From Porticoccus sp002341315 (GTDB taxonomy: Bacteria > Pseudomonadota > Gammaproteobacteria > Pseudomonadales > Porticoccaceae), in assembly GCF_047634355.1 (NCBI RefSeq), contig NZ_JBLIAL010000002.1: a DNA stretch of 64,000 nucleotides; one strand, 5' to 3'. The notes below the pieces were generated by a model. It was not told the origin of the DNA. It was given only the letters and a program-made list of their open reading frames with translations, and searched no databases. Of this stretch, positions 25,476 through 35,029 are shown piece by piece. Position 1 is the stretch's first letter; each line of letters starts with the position of its first letter. The position numbers were made by a program, and so were the translations under genes.

Positions 25476-26732
25476 ATGGAAACACCGGCAAAAAACATCA
25501 GACAGCAAGAGCGGGTTTTCGATGTGGAGGCCATACGCCGTGATTTCCCGATCCTGCAACAGCAGGTCAACGGACATCCATTGGTGTATCTGGACAATGC
25601 CGCCACGTCACAGAAGCCCAATGCCGTGATCGATGCCATCAGCGACTATTACCGCGGCTACAATGCCAACGTGCATCGCGGTATCCACACTCTGGCGGAA
25701 AAGGCCACAGCCGCGATAGAAAATGCGCGTCAATCCCTGGCAGGTTTCATCAACAGCCCCGCTCCAGAGCAGGTGCTCTGGACCCGTGGTACAACAGAGG
25801 CCATCAATCTTGTGGCTTACAGCTGGGGCCGGAGCAATCTGAAGCCGGGTGACAGGGTGTTGGTTCCAATACTGGAGCATCACTCCAGCATTGTCCCCTG
25901 GCAGATGGCCACTGAATCCACCGGTGCCGAGGTGGTGCCGATTCCGGTAACACCGGGCGGCGAAATTGACATGATGGCACTGGATGAGCTGCTCGATGAA
26001 CGCGTGAAGATGGTCGCTGTCAGCCACATTTCCAATGCCCTGGGGACAGTGAACCCAGTGGCCGAGATCGTAGTGAGAGCCCATCGGGTGGGGGCAAAAG
26101 TGCTGATCGATGGAGCTCAGGCGGTGGCGCATACCCCTGTTGATGTGCAGGCGCTGAATTGCGACTTTTATGCTTTTTCGGGGCACAAAATGTTCGGCCC
26201 CACCGGTATTGGTGTGCTCTGGGGGCGCCGGGAACTGCTGGAAGCCATGCCGCCCTGGCAGGGTGGCGGTGAAATGATAGAACAGGTCAGTTTCGCCGGC
26301 ACCAGCTATCAGGGATTGCCGTATCGCTTCGAAGCCGGGACACCGGACATCGCCGGTGCCATCGGGCTGGCCGCAGCGGTGGACTACCTGCAGCACCTGG
26401 ATCGAGTGGCCGTGGCTGCACATGAAGCCGATGTGCTCGAGTATGCCCTGGCGCAGGGAGCGGCCTTTGATGGCCTTACCCGTTTCGGTGAAGCCGACCA
26501 TGTGGCCGGTGTATTCAGCTTTTTGATGGATGGCATCCCGCCATCCGATGTGGGTATGCTGCTGGATCAACAGGGTATCGCGGTTCGCACGGGCCATCAT
26601 TGCGCCCAGCCGATTATGGCGCAATACGGGATACCGGGGACGGTCAGGGCCTCGTTCGCCCTGTACAATACCCGCGCAGAAGTCGACCGTCTGTTCGAGG
26701 GGCTTGCCAAAGCCCGACGGATGTTACGGTAA
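25476..26732 (+). CDS. sufS: Cysteine desulfurase SufS
   Basis: 418-residue class V PLP enzyme releasing sulfur from L-cysteine for Fe-S assembly. PLP-binding Lys238 lies in SGHKMFGPTG, and the persulfide-forming Cys376 in RTGHHCAQP, the SufS (group II) form. Starts four bases after sufD. SufE, its sulfur acceptor, is encoded at the end of the same operon. Confidence 0.97.
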   Translation: METPAKNIRQQERVFDVEAIRRDFPILQQQVNGHPLVYLDNAATSQKPNAVIDAISDYYRGYNANVHRGIHTLAEKATAAIENARQSLAGFINSPAPEQVLWTRGTTEAINLVAYSWGRSNLKPGDRVLVPILEHHSSIVPWQMATESTGAEVVPIPVTPGGEIDMMALDELLDERVKMVAVSHISNALGTVNPVAEIVVRAHRVGAKVLIDGAQAVAHTPVDVQALNCDFYAFSGHKMFGPTGIGVLWGRRELLEAMPPWQGGGEMIEQVSFAGTSYQGLPYRFEAGTPDIAGAIGLAAAVDYLQHLDRVAVAAHEADVLEYALAQGAAFDGLTRFGEADHVAGVFSFLMDGIPPSDVGMLLDQQGIAVRTGHHCAQPIMAQYGIPGTVRASFALYNTRAEVDRLFEGLAKARRMLR

Positions 26733-26800
26733 CAAAATTTCATACGGTAAGTGGCACCGTATCCATTCAGGATAAGATTGCCGCAGGAAGGTGAAGCATT

Positions 26801-27166
26801 ATGAGTGTAGAGAAATTTGATCTTACACAGACCATTACCATTACGCCGGCTGCCGCGTCCCATTTTCGCGAACAACTGCAGCGTAACGGTGGTGCCGGTG
26901 TGCGCATTGGGCTGAAAAAAAGTGGCTGCACCGGCTTTAAGTATGTTATCGAGGAAGTGCCTGCTCCGGAGGAAAACGATGTAACCCTGACGCTGGAGAA
27001 TGGCGTGGCCATCTATTTTAGTCGTGAAGGTGCCATTGCTCTGCGCGGTATGGAAATTGACTATACCCGCGAGGGCGTCAATCAGACACTGAAGATCGAA
27101 AACCCCAATGTCACCGACATGTGTGGCTGTGGCGAGAGCTTCGACATCAAGATACAAGAAACATGA
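26801..27166 (+). CDS. sufA: A-type Fe-S carrier SufA
   Basis: 121-residue HesB/IscA-type carrier transferring clusters from the scaffold to apo-proteins. The three conserved cysteines are visible in KKSGCTGFKY and in the C-terminal CGCGESF. Its stop overlaps the sufT start (ATGA). Placement after sufS rather than before sufB differs from E. coli but is common elsewhere. Confidence 0.93.
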   Translation: MSVEKFDLTQTITITPAAASHFREQLQRNGGAGVRIGLKKSGCTGFKYVIEEVPAPEENDVTLTLENGVAIYFSREGAIALRGMEIDYTREGVNQTLKIENPNVTDMCGCGESFDIKIQET

Positions 27167-27702
27167 GTCAGGAACGCAGGGTCGTCAATGTGGGTCGCGA
27201 CTGCCCGGGACGACTGGTCCCGGTCGGTGATCCCGTGACCATCCCGGCCGGGTCTTTTGTTACCATCGTGCAGTCCCTCGGCGGCAACTATACCGTTGTT
27301 CATCAGGGCAATATGGTACGGGTTGACGGTGTGGACGCGGATGCGCTGGGCCAAAAAAAAGTGGAGCTCAACTTCACTGATCCCGGCAATGGCCGGATTG
27401 ATGAAGATCAGGTCTGGCAGGCGCTGGAGACTGTCTACGACCCCGAAATCCCCGTTAACCTGCGCAGCCTTGGGCTGATTTACCATCTGGATATTGATCA
27501 GGACACCGGCAGGGTGGATATCCAGATGACCTTGACGGCACCGGGTTGCGGCATGGGTCCGGTACTGGTCGGCGATGTGGAACAACGGGTGAAGCTGGTA
27601 CCGAATGTTCAGAAGGTGCATGTGGAGCTGGTTTTCGATCCACCCTGGAGTCGGGAGATGATGTCTGAAGAGGCGCAACTCGAAACCGGCTTGTTTTTCT
27701 AG
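27163..27702 (+). CDS. sufT: Fe-S protein maturation factor SufT
   Basis: 179-residue MIP18/DUF59 (PaaD-like) protein. The DUF59 core at about residues 80-165 contains VYDPEIPVNLRSLGLIY and the LTAPGCGMGP motif with the conserved Cys. An N-terminal domain of about 70 residues is typical of the SufT group. It overlaps sufA and belongs to the operon. The role, cluster transfer to demanding clients, is known from other bacteria. Confidence 0.9.
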   Translation: MSQERRVVNVGRDCPGRLVPVGDPVTIPAGSFVTIVQSLGGNYTVVHQGNMVRVDGVDADALGQKKVELNFTDPGNGRIDEDQVWQALETVYDPEIPVNLRSLGLIYHLDIDQDTGRVDIQMTLTAPGCGMGPVLVGDVEQRVKLVPNVQKVHVELVFDPPWSREMMSEEAQLETGLFF

Positions 27703-27723
27703 TTACCGGAAACCCCATTCATC

Positions 27724-28194
27724 ATGACGACAATCGAGAACATTCCCAGCAATCCTTTCGGGAGCACTATCCGCGCCGAGGATATCAAGGAGACACTGGC
27801 CTTCTTCGATACCTGGGAAGATCGCTACCAGTACATCATCGACCTGGGCAAGGAACTGCCGCCCATGGATGATGAACTGAAAACTGATGAACGGCTCGTG
27901 CGTGGTTGCCAGAGCCAAGTCTGGCTTAACACCCTACAGAAAGACGACCGCCTTTTTTTTGAGGTGGACAGTGATGCCTTCATCGTCAAAGGTCTTCTGG
28001 GCATTATTCTTGCCGCCTACAATGGCAAAACCACCCAGGACATCCTCGATTTCGATATCGAGGGCTACTTCGAAACGCTTGACCTGATACGTCATCTCAG
28101 CGCCACCCGCGGCAATGGCCTGCGTGCACTGGTGCAGAGCATTCAGTCCGCAGCGCGTCAATCGAGTCACTCTGAATCCAGCGCGGGGAAGTAG
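27724..28194 (+). CDS. sufE: Cysteine desulfuration protein SufE
   Basis: 156-residue sulfur acceptor for SufS. The conserved WEDRYQYIIDLGKELPPM segment is present, and the persulfide Cys62 lies in LVRGCQSQVW. It passes sulfur to the SufB scaffold. Located 21 bases after sufT, it closes the suf operon. Confidence 0.95.
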   Translation: MTTIENIPSNPFGSTIRAEDIKETLAFFDTWEDRYQYIIDLGKELPPMDDELKTDERLVRGCQSQVWLNTLQKDDRLFFEVDSDAFIVKGLLGIILAAYNGKTTQDILDFDIEGYFETLDLIRHLSATRGNGLRALVQSIQSAARQSSHSESSAGK

Positions 28195-28293
28195 TATTCC
28201 CAGACTTTAACCGGGTTAATTGGGGTTGTCCCTCCAATTTACTATCGCTGTTGCGTATACTGGTTCGACCAGTATTTCAGGGGCAGTCCGGAG

Positions 28294-29544
28294 ATGCAGA
28301 TCACCACAATCACACCGGTTCACTATCCGCTGTCGGTCAGGGCGGGCGTGAACGAATTCTCTGCTGCCTACGGCGAACTTGTGCAGCGTATAAATGCACT
28401 GGGAGACGGGCAGGTATTGCACGCCCCGGACTGGCATTGCTCCACAGAGGCGGGCGACCAGGCAGATCACCCCGGCTCCACTGCCTATTCGGATATCACC
28501 CGTGACGACCGCGATATACGGCTGGGCTACTGGCGGGGACGAAGCGTCGACGGCTTTGAATTGACATTACACTGCTTCAACAGCGAGCTGGCCGTGGTGG
28601 AGCTGGTGCTGGAGCCGGCGCCGGATATTGCCGCCCATGCACTGAAAGAGTGGGCCGAAGAACAAACCAAGCTCGCCATAAGTCAATTTGCCAAGCGGGA
28701 ATTTGCCCGCATTATGGCTGCTCTGCGCGAGGCAAATATTGACAACCTGCAATTGCGCGAAGAATGCAGCGGCCTGAAGTGTCTCTGGGTCGGCAGTATA
28801 CTCAACCTGTCGCCAGAGGATGTGCAACACGAAGACACCCGGATTCTGCTCCATCAATGGCTGGATGCGACGATTCGGCCCGAAGATGCCGAGGATATCA
28901 TCGACGGTCGTTTACACCATTCGCTGCGCTGGCTGAATTATGTGATAGTCGCACAGGAGTACCAGACGGATCGCCAGAAAGTCGAAGCCATGATTCTGGC
29001 CCAGTATTTTTATGCGGTACAACACTACATCAATCGCGATCTTCTCGCGGATATTTCCGATGTGTTTCTCGAGAAGAACCTGAAAACCAGCGAGCTGAAA
29101 CTGCAACGGGTCAGAGCCCGTACGCAACTCCACATTACAACCTATTACGAAGCACGCAATCACCTGGTGCGCGCAAAAAAACAGTGGATGGAAGAAATAC
29201 TACAGGCCTGGGATTTCGACGACTTGCTGGAAAATGCACAGCGGATGGTGGAGGTCTGTTCGACCCGCATTAACGAAATCAATAATAAAAAGCGCTCCCT
29301 GGCCTCTATTCTTACCGACAGCCTGCTGGCGCTGATTGGCCTGTTTGCCATACTCGATCTCGCGCTTCAATTCGTTACCTACAGCCGGGAGATGGTGACT
29401 TCGCCAACACTGAATTACTACGACGAGCAGACGTCGGGGCTGCTCAGTGTACTGGCGACCTGGAATATCGATCTTTTCATGGGGGTTAATTTACTGATTG
29501 TGGTTTTGCTGGGAGCATTGTATGCGGTTCTCAAGCTGCGTTAA
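28294..29544 (+). CDS. Hypothetical protein with two C-terminal membrane helices
   Basis: Unrecognised 416-residue protein. There is no signal peptide. A mixed N-terminal domain to about residue 190 is followed by a long, charged, mostly helical section (about 200-340) and two membrane helices near the C-terminus (about 345-365 and 395-412). The topology, with a large cytoplasmic part and two terminal helices, recalls CorA-like or Rmd1-like proteins, but no GMN motif is present. Its end overlaps the next gene's start by 23 bases. Function unknown; probably an inner-membrane protein acting with its neighbours. Confidence 0.75.
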   Translation: MQITTITPVHYPLSVRAGVNEFSAAYGELVQRINALGDGQVLHAPDWHCSTEAGDQADHPGSTAYSDITRDDRDIRLGYWRGRSVDGFELTLHCFNSELAVVELVLEPAPDIAAHALKEWAEEQTKLAISQFAKREFARIMAALREANIDNLQLREECSGLKCLWVGSILNLSPEDVQHEDTRILLHQWLDATIRPEDAEDIIDGRLHHSLRWLNYVIVAQEYQTDRQKVEAMILAQYFYAVQHYINRDLLADISDVFLEKNLKTSELKLQRVRARTQLHITTYYEARNHLVRAKKQWMEEILQAWDFDDLLENAQRMVEVCSTRINEINNKKRSLASILTDSLLALIGLFAILDLALQFVTYSREMVTSPTLNYYDEQTSGLLSVLATWNIDLFMGVNLLIVVLLGALYAVLKLR

Positions 29545-30562
29545 AAGCGCACTATTGTGTTCAGCGCTACTGTCGGGTACCGCTCTCGCCGGGCCTTTCA
29601 CCGCGGTGGAGGTCTACACAGACGCGTGGCCGCCTTACGTGAACCGGAAGCCAGACATGGAGCCCGGGGCTATAACGCGTATTGTCGAGCTTGCCCTGCG
29701 CAATATGCGCCTCGATCCGCAGTGGCAATATGTGGATTTTTCGCTGGCCTATGAAATGGTCAACAATAACGAAATTCGCCTGTCCTTCCCGTATTTCGAG
29801 ACGGCTCGCCGCCAACAACTCTATCCCGATGTGCGCTTTTCTGCACCCCTGATGACGGTGGACAATGTGCTCTACTACAGCCGGGAACACCGGGATTTTT
29901 CCTCCCCTCCGGATTCCATCGGCGATCTTCGACTCGGTCGTGTGGCCGAGTATGCCTACGGGGAGAAATTCGAGGCCTGGCTGGTAGGTGCTACGGAGTA
30001 TCAATCGGAAGTGCTCGCCTTGCGCGCTTTGTTCAACGGTGATATCGATCTGTTGCCCATGACCAGACTCGTTGGACAGGCATTGGTTTTAGAGTATTTT
30101 CCCTGGCAATACCGTTCCTTTCGCCATATCCCCGGCGATGCCTATTTATCGCAGGATACGGTTCATCTGGTGACGCATGACGACCCGCAAGGGGAGGCAT
30201 TTATCAAGGCATTCGATGAAGCACTGGAAAAACTGGCTGGCGTTAAAAAACAGGACGAAGTTCGGGAAACTTCGCTGGATGCCGGACGAAGTACCGGCTA
30301 CGTGCGCCTGGTGGTGGGGGAGGGGCATCCTGTGATCATCGGACAGACTCAGCGGCAGGGAGAGCACCCCGACAACCACTATGTGATGATTCCGCCCGGC
30401 AGCCGCGGGCTGGTGCTGGACTGGAGTGAAGCAGTATTTAAAGAGTTCAACTCCCCCAAACTATACGCTGCCATGGTGGCATTATCGAAAATCCGTATCG
30501 TCGACGGTCCCCACGTTGGTCGTGAACTCTACGTCAAGAACCTGCACATCGAAATTGAGTAG
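29522..30562 (+). CDS. Periplasmic solute-binding-like protein
   Basis: 346-residue protein from the ATG at 29522 with a signal peptide (hydrophobic core about residues 8-22, cleavage after ALA). The mature part reads like a family 3 extracellular solute-binding domain: VEVYTDAWPPYV at the start, a GAITRIVELALRNM helix, and DIDLLPM in the second lobe. No ABC permease or ATPase is nearby, so it may sense or bind a ligand without transport. It is cotranslated with the preceding hypothetical gene (overlap) and is followed after two bases by the next gene. Confidence 0.72.
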   Translation: MRFSSCVKSALLCSALLSGTALAGPFTAVEVYTDAWPPYVNRKPDMEPGAITRIVELALRNMRLDPQWQYVDFSLAYEMVNNNEIRLSFPYFETARRQQLYPDVRFSAPLMTVDNVLYYSREHRDFSSPPDSIGDLRLGRVAEYAYGEKFEAWLVGATEYQSEVLALRALFNGDIDLLPMTRLVGQALVLEYFPWQYRSFRHIPGDAYLSQDTVHLVTHDDPQGEAFIKAFDEALEKLAGVKKQDEVRETSLDAGRSTGYVRLVVGEGHPVIIGQTQRQGEHPDNHYVMIPPGSRGLVLDWSEAVFKEFNSPKLYAAMVALSKIRIVDGPHVGRELYVKNLHIEIE

Positions 30563-30564
30563 CT

Positions 30565-31122
30565 ATGACCGGTTTTGAATTACTGGGGTGGTTCGGCACT
30601 CTGCTTTACCTTGCCAACTATGCTTACCTCGCCTTTTATCGGCGCTGGCGTCGACCAGTGTATTTCTCGGCCAATGGCGTTGCCGCCCTGTCCCTGGTGT
30701 TATCTTCTGCAGCCATCGCCTCCTGGCAGGCGGTGGGTATAAATTTTTTCTGGGCAGCGATCAGTGTCTGGCTGCTAATAGGTGGGAGCTTCAGGTTCGT
30801 AAGGGTAGGGCCAGGCGTCCTCACTGTCGGTGTCGGATTGTGTTGGGTGGCCGCGTTGCCCGCGCTATTCTGGCAATGGCAGTTGGCAGTGGCGATCATT
30901 GGCTGGAGTTCAACATTTGCCTTCAGTGCCGCCTATCTGTTGTTCGCCGCACGCCGACTGTCAATTGGTCCCTACCATCTGTGGAATGCCTATGCGGCAT
31001 TCGTACTTCTGCCGCAGCTTTACCTCGACACCAACTGGCCGGTGCTGGCGATGGAGGTTTGCTGGTTTGCCATCTCGCTATCGGCGCGTTTCAACCTGAA
31101 TCAGCCTGACGAACCACGCTAG
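30565..31122 (+). CDS. CBU_0592-like small membrane protein
   Basis: 185-residue integral membrane protein with about six hydrophobic segments. The start (LLGWFGTLLYLANYAYLAF) matches the pattern of the CBU_0592 membrane domain: an early GW-G, a tyrosine-rich first helix and an Asn between helices one and two. It starts two bases after the solute-binding-like gene, so the three genes from 28294 probably form one operon. Function unknown. Confidence 0.65.
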   Translation: MTGFELLGWFGTLLYLANYAYLAFYRRWRRPVYFSANGVAALSLVLSSAAIASWQAVGINFFWAAISVWLLIGGSFRFVRVGPGVLTVGVGLCWVAALPALFWQWQLAVAIIGWSSTFAFSAAYLLFAARRLSIGPYHLWNAYAAFVLLPQLYLDTNWPVLAMEVCWFAISLSARFNLNQPDEPR

Positions 31123-31342
31123 GGGTGCGACTGGTTCGATACAGCAAGCGAAGAGGACGGATGGTATCGCCGGTGAATTTTAAAGTAGGCGATGAAGGAA
31201 AAGAATAGATCTGTCGCGTCGTTCTGGAATCAGCAAATGGTGTTTTATTTATGGCCGGTGTCTGAAAGACGCTGATTGACACCGCCTGTCGGCATCCGAT
31301 AATGTCCGTCGCACCTCTCACAATTCTGGCAAACAGTTCCCG

Positions 31343-31816
31343 ATGAAGTGGTACCTCCGTCGTTATCTGCATTCGCACAGCCGCCTCGCGCAGTTCTTGC
31401 GTTTTGCCACCGTTGGCGTAAAGGTTTCCTTGATCGACGCGGGCGGTACTTACCTGCTTGTCTGGCTGTTCGGCATGAATCTGCATATCGCCCGCATCAT
31501 TTCGCTGACCACGGCGATCATGGTGGGCTATCTGCTCAATCGTTACTTCACTTTCGGGCGTAACCAGCGTGGTAATTTTCATCGCCAGATGGCCGGGCAT
31601 TTCGGCGTTCATGCCGCCGGAGGACTCCTTAACTATGCTGTGTTCAGCGGCGTAATTGCACTAGGTTGCAGTCATCTGATCCAGCCGCTGGCACTATTGC
31701 TGTTGCCAGTGGTTGCTATCTGGATTGGCGGCATGGTCGGCCTGGCATTCAACTTCTCAGTGTCCAGTAAGCTGGTGTTCAGCCACAGGGCCGAAACTGC
31801 TCCTCTATCTCCATGA
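31343..31816 (+). CDS. GtrA-family membrane protein
   Basis: 157-residue protein with four predicted membrane segments and the conserved early FLRFATVGV and YLLNRYFTF elements. GtrA-type proteins are thought to help flip undecaprenyl- or lipid-linked sugars across the membrane. Its TGA overlaps the ATG of the sulfotransferase gene, the first of three tight couplings in this cassette. Confidence 0.85.
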   Translation: MKWYLRRYLHSHSRLAQFLRFATVGVKVSLIDAGGTYLLVWLFGMNLHIARIISLTTAIMVGYLLNRYFTFGRNQRGNFHRQMAGHFGVHAAGGLLNYAVFSGVIALGCSHLIQPLALLLLPVVAIWIGGMVGLAFNFSVSSKLVFSHRAETAPLSP

Positions 31817-32979
31817 GAGACGCGTTCCTGCTCAGTGTGCGGCTTCACGTGCGTTGGTTCATCGAGGCTTTTGGCGTTGAAGGTCGCCGTGCTGCGCCAT
31901 TGGGTCCCCGGCGGCTGGTCGTCCTGCTGATACTGTTTCCGCTGTTCCTGTTGTTGCAGGCCATACACTGGCTGGGTTTTCTGCTCGACGAACTGTTTTT
32001 TTCCGGCTGGCGCCGCGTCAAAATCCACCAGCCATTGTTCATCAGTGGTGTGCCTCGCAGCGGAACAACTTTTCTGCACCGAACACTGGCTCGCGATACG
32101 GACAGTTTCACCACTTTCCAGACCTGGGAGACACTATTCGCCCCATCAGTTTCCGAGCGGAAATTGTTTGGTATGTTCGCTGCTCTGGATAGGTTGATCG
32201 GCAGACCGTTGCAGCGACTCGGCGATGTGCTTACCCGTCGTATGACCGGTGGGTTTGCCCACATCCACGAGGTCGGCCTGCAGGCCGCCGAAGAGGATTA
32301 CCTTGCTCTGTTGCCGGTGGGCGGTTGTTTTATCCTGGTGCTGGCCTTTCCCGCCAGTGAGTCGTTGTGGCTGCTAGGACGATTGCGAGAACTGCCGGAT
32401 TGCGAACGCTCGGTGCTACTGAATTTTTATCGGTCCTGCCTACAGAAACATCTCTACGTCAATGGCAGAGGACGTCGATTACTGTCGAAAAATGCCGCCT
32501 TCGGTTCTTGGTTGCCATCTCTCGCAGAAAATTTTGATGACTCGCGTTTTCTGGTCTGTCTGCGTGAACCAGGTGGCGCGCTGCGCTCCCAGCTCAGCTC
32601 CATTCGCAACGGCCTGGTTTTCTTTGGCACGACGGCGGCAGCGGATCTTGTCACGCATGAGTTTCAAGTGAGTCTGGCACAGGTCTATCAGCAACTCCGT
32701 GAGCAGCGCCGTTGCCTGCCTGCGGCCCGTTTCGCCGTGGTGGATCACAGTCAATTGCGGGATCGGACACAGACCGCCATTGCCACAGTACTGCGCCAAC
32801 TGGATATCCCCATCACCGAAGCACTGCAACGGATACTGGATGACGCCGCCAGGGAAGCCCGCGACTACGGTAGCGGCAATGGGCACGTGCACTCGCCGCT
32901 GTCAGAAGTCATGGCACCGCAACCTGACCTGGTAACCATTTACCGTGAGATACTCGAACCACCGGCGGACCCCTCATGA
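31813..32979 (+). CDS. Sulfotransferase-family protein
   Basis: 388-residue protein with the PAPS-binding loop GVPRSGTTFLHRTLARD (about residues 78-94), the classical 5'-PSB motif of sulfotransferases, after a hydrophobic stretch at about 35-60 that may attach it to the membrane. The 3'-PB region is likely LVCLREPGGALRSQLSS. The acceptor is not known. Coupling to GtrA, a glycosyltransferase and a deacetylase suggests a carbohydrate or lipid-linked sugar. It overlaps both neighbours by ATGA junctions. Confidence 0.82.
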   Translation: MRDAFLLSVRLHVRWFIEAFGVEGRRAAPLGPRRLVVLLILFPLFLLLQAIHWLGFLLDELFFSGWRRVKIHQPLFISGVPRSGTTFLHRTLARDTDSFTTFQTWETLFAPSVSERKLFGMFAALDRLIGRPLQRLGDVLTRRMTGGFAHIHEVGLQAAEEDYLALLPVGGCFILVLAFPASESLWLLGRLRELPDCERSVLLNFYRSCLQKHLYVNGRGRRLLSKNAAFGSWLPSLAENFDDSRFLVCLREPGGALRSQLSSIRNGLVFFGTTAAADLVTHEFQVSLAQVYQQLREQRRCLPAARFAVVDHSQLRDRTQTAIATVLRQLDIPITEALQRILDDAAREARDYGSGNGHVHSPLSEVMAPQPDLVTIYREILEPPADPS

Positions 32980-34133
32980 GAAACGATATCAAGGTTGAGG
33001 CTGCATCAGATTACGAACTGGGCCACCGACAACGCGATGCGAGTCGCTTGCGGGTGGCAATTTTTTCTGACGCACTACCCGCACGCAATGGGGCCGGGGC
33101 CTACTACGGTGACCTGGCCACGCAGCTTGGACCGCAACTCGGTGAACTGACATTGTTTCAACCGGTGGCGAAAAAACGTTTTTTGCGCTTTGCCCTGCCT
33201 CTGCCCGGCGACGCTACCCAGAAACTCATCACGCCCAATGTACTGCGTATATACCGCGAGTTCCGGGTGCTGCAGCCGGATCTGGTGATCTCGGTAACGC
33301 CGGGGCCATTCGGTTTGTTGGGGCTTTGGCTTGCCAGACGCAGCGGTGCTGGATTTCTGTCCGCGTTCCACACGCATTTCGAGGGGCTGGTGAAACTATA
33401 CGGCAATACCTGGTTTTTCCGCCTGGCGCACTGGTACCTGGAGCAGGTCAATCGTATTCTTTGCCGGAACAGTGACTCGGTACTGGTCAACAATCCCGGT
33501 CTCAGCGCCACGGTGGAACGCCTTGGTGCGCGGCACGTGGATGTGATGGGTACTCCGTTATCGCGAGTATTTCTCGATACCCCGATTGTGCCTCCCACAG
33601 AGAATCTGCGGCAGGTACTGTTCGCCGGACGTCTGGCGCCCGAGAAAAACCTGCCCGCTATCCTCGATGCTGTGAAAGCACTGCCGGATATCCGCTTTGT
33701 CATAGCTGGTGACGGTCCGCTGCGTAGTGAGCTCGAGCGTGAGGCACAATCGCTGCCCAATCTGCGATTGACCGGCTGGCTGGAACGTGAGGCCCTGCGC
33801 GCGGAAATGGACGCCGCGGGGTTGTTGATATTGCCCTCCCATATGGAGACCTTTGGCACGGTCGCACTGGAAGCGATGGCGCGCGGACGTCCTGCACTGG
33901 TGGCCGCCAACGCCGGCATTCACGATTGGCCATTACTCAAGAATTCGCTGTTTATCCTCGGTGAAGGCGAATCGTTAGCGCAAGTGTTGCACCAGCTGAG
34001 TGAACTTCCGGCAAGTATCTGGCAGGACAAAGCTGCCGCTGCACGCGGGGCTGCCGAAACCCTGAACAACCACACCATTGATCAGTGGCTGGATTTTGTA
34101 GAGCGGTATGCGCGTAAACACCCGCATGAATAG
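32976..34133 (+). CDS. GT4-family glycosyltransferase
   Basis: 385-residue GT-B glycosyltransferase. The N-terminal lobe begins at about residue 26 (LRVAIFSDALPARNGAGAYY), with AFHTHFEGLVKLYG typical of glycolipid-forming GT4 enzymes (related to MgtA, DgdA and SQDG synthases). The donor site is LFAGRLAPEKN and METFGTVALEAMARGRP, with the E-x7-E motif. ATGA overlap with the sulfotransferase and extended overlap with the deacetylase gene. The likely product is a glycolipid or surface glycan; donor unknown. Confidence 0.85.
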   Translation: MRNDIKVEAASDYELGHRQRDASRLRVAIFSDALPARNGAGAYYGDLATQLGPQLGELTLFQPVAKKRFLRFALPLPGDATQKLITPNVLRIYREFRVLQPDLVISVTPGPFGLLGLWLARRSGAGFLSAFHTHFEGLVKLYGNTWFFRLAHWYLEQVNRILCRNSDSVLVNNPGLSATVERLGARHVDVMGTPLSRVFLDTPIVPPTENLRQVLFAGRLAPEKNLPAILDAVKALPDIRFVIAGDGPLRSELEREAQSLPNLRLTGWLEREALRAEMDAAGLLILPSHMETFGTVALEAMARGRPALVAANAGIHDWPLLKNSLFILGEGESLAQVLHQLSELPASIWQDKAAAARGAAETLNNHTIDQWLDFVERYARKHPHE

Positions 34134-34830
34134 CCAACCGCGAGCAGTGCTGTCGATGCACGACGTCATGCCCGCGACGCTTTCGCAGGTGGAAGATTTT
34201 TTGGCACTCTGCAGCAGCTACGCCATTCCGCCCATGACCCTACTGGTTGTGCCCGGATGCGACTGGCGTCACGAACAACTCGACCGGCTGCGGGAATTGG
34301 CTGGACTCGGTCATGAGCTCGCCGCACACGGCTGGCTGCACCGCGTGGGGACGCCACGCGGCCTGTACCACCGACTGCACTCGACCCTGTTGTCGCGCAA
34401 CGTGGCCGAACACCTGGCTCTCGATGGTGAAGGCATCTTGGCGCTGATGCGCCGCTCTCACGACTGGTTCGCAGAACACAACCTGCCTGCCCCGTCACTA
34501 TACGTACCCCCGGCCTGGGCGCTGGGCGACGTTGCTCGGCAATCGCTGACATCGCTGAACTTCGAGCGGGTTGAGGTTCTGCGCGGTGTATTGGACCTGC
34601 GTACCGCCCATCTGCACCCACTGCCACTGGTGGGGTTCGAAGCCGATTCCGGGTTTCGTGCGGCGAGCCTCCGGCTATGGAACAGCAGCCAAATCGGGAT
34701 GGCCCGCATTTTCCGGCAAACCTTGCGCATCGGTATTCATCCGCAGGATCTGAATCTTCGTCTCGGTAACTCGTTGCGCGAGTTGTTGCAAGAGCGCTGG
34801 CGCTTTATCAGCTATGGCGACGCACTCTGA
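34108..34830 (+). CDS. DUF2334/polysaccharide-deacetylase-like protein
   Basis: Protein of 240 residues (234 from the alternative ATG at 34126). The start of the fold reads LSMHDVMPATLSQV, with the catalytic-type Asp in HDVMP, and ELAAHGWLHR supplies the metal-binding His pair of NodB-like enzymes. No signal peptide is visible, so it may act in the cytoplasm on a lipid- or nucleotide-linked sugar, as in GPI-like or mycothiol-like pathways. It overlaps the glycosyltransferase by 26 bases and ends the cassette. Confidence 0.78.
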   Translation: MRVNTRMNSQPRAVLSMHDVMPATLSQVEDFLALCSSYAIPPMTLLVVPGCDWRHEQLDRLRELAGLGHELAAHGWLHRVGTPRGLYHRLHSTLLSRNVAEHLALDGEGILALMRRSHDWFAEHNLPAPSLYVPPAWALGDVARQSLTSLNFERVEVLRGVLDLRTAHLHPLPLVGFEADSGFRAASLRLWNSSQIGMARIFRQTLRIGIHPQDLNLRLGNSLRELLQERWRFISYGDAL

Positions 34831-35029
34831 TCAGGCTAACAGGGTGGTAGTATTAACGGCATTTTTAGACACGCTTTTATCCGTCTGATGCAGGATTTAG
34901 CTCACCGAACCATTTCACCCGGATTTCCAGAAACTGGCCGCTAGTGCGGCAGGAAAGAGGAGGTGGGAAGCTAGTTAGGGAAGGGCGGAGATTATGACCT
35001 CCCTCATTTGGAGGAAACTGTTCGCTTGC

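Noticed and set aside
25608..26624. 338-codon minus-strand frame opposite sufS
   Set aside because: Long because of codon bias on the opposite strand; His/Gln-rich composition and no motif. sufS is unequivocal.
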